5,720 nucleotides of DNA, taken from a bacterium (GTDB lineage: Bacteria; Planctomycetota; J058; JAJDCP01). A program made the position numbers and the translations under genes. Below the pieces are notes generated by a model that saw only the letters and a list, made by a program, of their open reading frames with translations, ran no database searches and had not been told where the DNA came from. This document shows positions 4,678 to 5,720 of this stretch, piece after piece; position 1 is the first letter of the stretch, and each line of letters starts with the position of its first letter. Location: NCBI GenBank assembly GCA_030428695.1, contig JAUIEM010000508.1:1-5720 (forward strand). Reading direction: 5' to 3'.

Positions 4678-5720
4678 ATGGGCAAGAGTTTCTGTGAGGG
4701 TTACACCTACAACCGGCAAGGACAGGTCACGGAGTGGACCGACCAGAACGGCACGGTGCACGCCTACAGCTTCGACAAGCTCGGGCGCATGACGGCCGAT
4801 GAGCTGGCAGCCCGTGGGCTCGACATCGACGACGCGGTCACGAAGATCGGCTTGACCTATGAGGTGCGGGGCCTGCTCGAGAAGATCACCTCCTCGGACT
4901 CGACCGCCACCGTCGTCAACGAAGTGCTCAACGAGTTCAACGACCTCGGCCAGATCACGAAACAGTTCCAGGACCACAGTGGCGCAAAGACTGGCTCGAC
5001 GCCGTTCGTCTTCTACGTGTACGACGGCTCCAATTCGGCCGGAGAGCTCACGAAGGATTCGCGCCTGACGCGCTTCGATGCCCCCAACGGCGACCGCCGC
5101 TACCTGAGCTACGGCGCTGCGAGCGCCGCAGCCGACATGATGTCCCAGGTCGTCGATCTCAATGACGGGACAGACAGCTGGGTGCAGTACGCGTACCTCG
5201 GGCTCGGGCGATTCGTTATCGTCGCCTATCCCAACCCGGACGTGACCATGACCCTGGACGAGGCGCAAGACAACGCCTACCAGGGACTGGACAGATTCAA
5301 CCGCATCGTCGACATGCCCTGGCTGGACAGCGAGCGCAGTGACATCGATCGGTTCATCTACGGCTACGATAAGAACTCGAACCCTCTGCATGCCTACAAC
5401 GACGTCGACACCAACTTCGGGAACGAGTACGCCTACGACGGCCTCAACCGGTTGATCGACGCCAAACGCGGGAGTATCTCCGCGGGCGTCGTGGCCGATC
5501 CGGATCACCGTGAAGTCTACACTCTCGACGCCACAGGCAACTGGAGCCGGTACTTCGTCGAAGACGATGGCGCCACTACGTGGAAGCAGCGGCGAGACTT
5601 CAACGTGTCGAACGAGATTACGGACCTGACGAATTGGGTGGTGCCGGAGTACGACCTGGCGGGGAACATGAGAACGATTCCGCAGCCGGCCGATCCCACC
5701 TCCGGTTACTCGCTGGTGTG
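4678..5720 (+). CDS. RHS/YD-repeat protein, internal fragment (5' part missing, 3' part beyond window)
   Basis: One plus-strand frame is open from 4540 to the window end. Protein similarity is recognisable from GYTYN at 4699 onward; the ATG at 4678 is only the first ATG in frame and probably not native. YD-type repeats are frequent: YTYNRQGQVTEWTDQNGTV, HAYSFDKLGRMTADEL, VNEVLNEFNDLGQITKQF, YGYDKNSNPLHAYND, EYAYDGLNRLIDAKRG, YTLDATGNWSRYF and PEYDLAGNMRTIPQPADP. In complete proteins such repeats build a large beta-shell that encloses a C-terminal toxin or adhesive domain; that end, and the RHS core, would lie past 5720. The style of the repeats is like that of RHS proteins of Planctomycetota. 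Codons have moderate GC at third positions, unlike the extreme bias in the neighbouring elements. The gene has lost its beginning at the element 1 junction near 4696-4702, so it is probably not functional unless a promoter and start lie inside the element. Confidence 0.85.
   Translation, partial: MGKSFCEGYTYNRQGQVTEWTDQNGTVHAYSFDKLGRMTADELAARGLDIDDAVTKIGLTYEVRGLLEKITSSDSTATVVNEVLNEFNDLGQITKQFQDHSGAKTGSTPFVFYVYDGSNSAGELTKDSRLTRFDAPNGDRRYLSYGAASAAADMMSQVVDLNDGTDSWVQYAYLGLGRFVIVAYPNPDVTMTLDEAQDNAYQGLDRFNRIVDMPWLDSERSDIDRFIYGYDKNSNPLHAYNDVDTNFGNEYAYDGLNRLIDAKRGSISAGVVADPDHREVYTLDATGNWSRYFVEDDGATTWKQRRDFNVSNEITDLTNWVVPEYDLAGNMRTIPQPADPTSGYSLV

Larger units (their letters stand above)
2398..4702 (-). 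mobile_element. IS481-like insertion element (element 1): leader, DDE transposase, HTH protein
   Basis: The limits are approximate. The right limit is the repeat at 2398-2414, and the left limit is where RHS-like coding begins on the plus strand (about 4696-4702). I found no good second copy of the 17-bp repeat near 4600-4720, so the left terminus is not proven. The three coding frames overlap or abut and form one translationally coupled unit. Confidence 0.45.

Noticed and set aside
2907..4697. Plus-strand frames opposite the element 1 transposase
   Set aside because: They mirror a well-supported DDE transposase on the minus strand and show only Arg/Leu/Val-rich composition.
4558..5508. Minus-strand frame of 316 codons opposite the RHS fragment
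   Set aside because: The plus strand carries clear YD repeats throughout. The minus frame is Val/Gly/Asp-rich, which is what antisense of such coding gives.
1..5720. CRISPR array, tRNA or rRNA genes
   Set aside because: No regularly spaced repeats and no tRNA- or rRNA-like sequence were seen on either strand.

Overview
This is a GC-rich bacterial accessory region. Two transposase modules sit back to back on the minus strand, between a broken restriction-type gene on the left and the interior of a large RHS/YD-repeat gene, plus strand, on the right. The RHS fragment (motifs such as YTYN-RQG, a DQNGT segment, EYAYDGLNRL, and YDLAGNM followed by IPQPADPTSGY) resembles RHS proteins I know from Planctomycetota. 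I offer that phylum only tentatively, because everything else in the window is mobile DNA. Base composition changes along the window. Roughly 1-760 looks balanced, about 780-4680 is very GC-rich, and the RHS part is intermediate. This fits foreign insertion elements set into resident DNA.

Region by region: (1) 87-705 minus encodes a small Mrr-like PD-(D/E)xK protein, split by one frameshift near 582-586. (2) About 623-2339 minus is an IS3-like element (element 2). It has a helix-turn-helix/coiled-coil OrfA, a canonical A-AAA-AAG slippery heptamer, and an OrfB integrase-fold transposase with a textbook D-D-35-E triad, joined by a -1 frameshift. (3) 2312-2414 holds a perfect 17-bp inverted repeat, imperfectly extended inward to about 33 bp, plus a third copy of its core octamer. 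The arrangement allows two mutually exclusive hairpins just upstream of the OrfA ribosome-binding site. (4) 2425-4603 minus is element 1: a 26-codon leader ORF with a strong Shine-Dalgarno, an IS481-like DDE transposase whose GTG start overlaps the leader stop, and a second OrfA-like HTH/coiled-coil protein whose ATG overlaps the transposase stop. (5) About 4678-5720 plus is the RHS fragment, which lacks its 5' part and runs off the window.

The two HTH proteins are visibly related, yet they sit on opposite sides of their transposases. In element 1 the order is transposase then HTH, linked by overlapping stop/start codons. In element 2 the order is HTH then transposase, linked by programmed frameshifting. 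In both cases the likely product is a DNA-binding, coiled-coil partner made in a fixed ratio to a DDE transposase. The RHS 5' half does not appear on the far side of the elements, and the restriction gene appears damaged. The locus therefore looks like repeated insertion and rearrangement, not one clean insertion. All functional calls come from reading motifs by eye; no database search was made.
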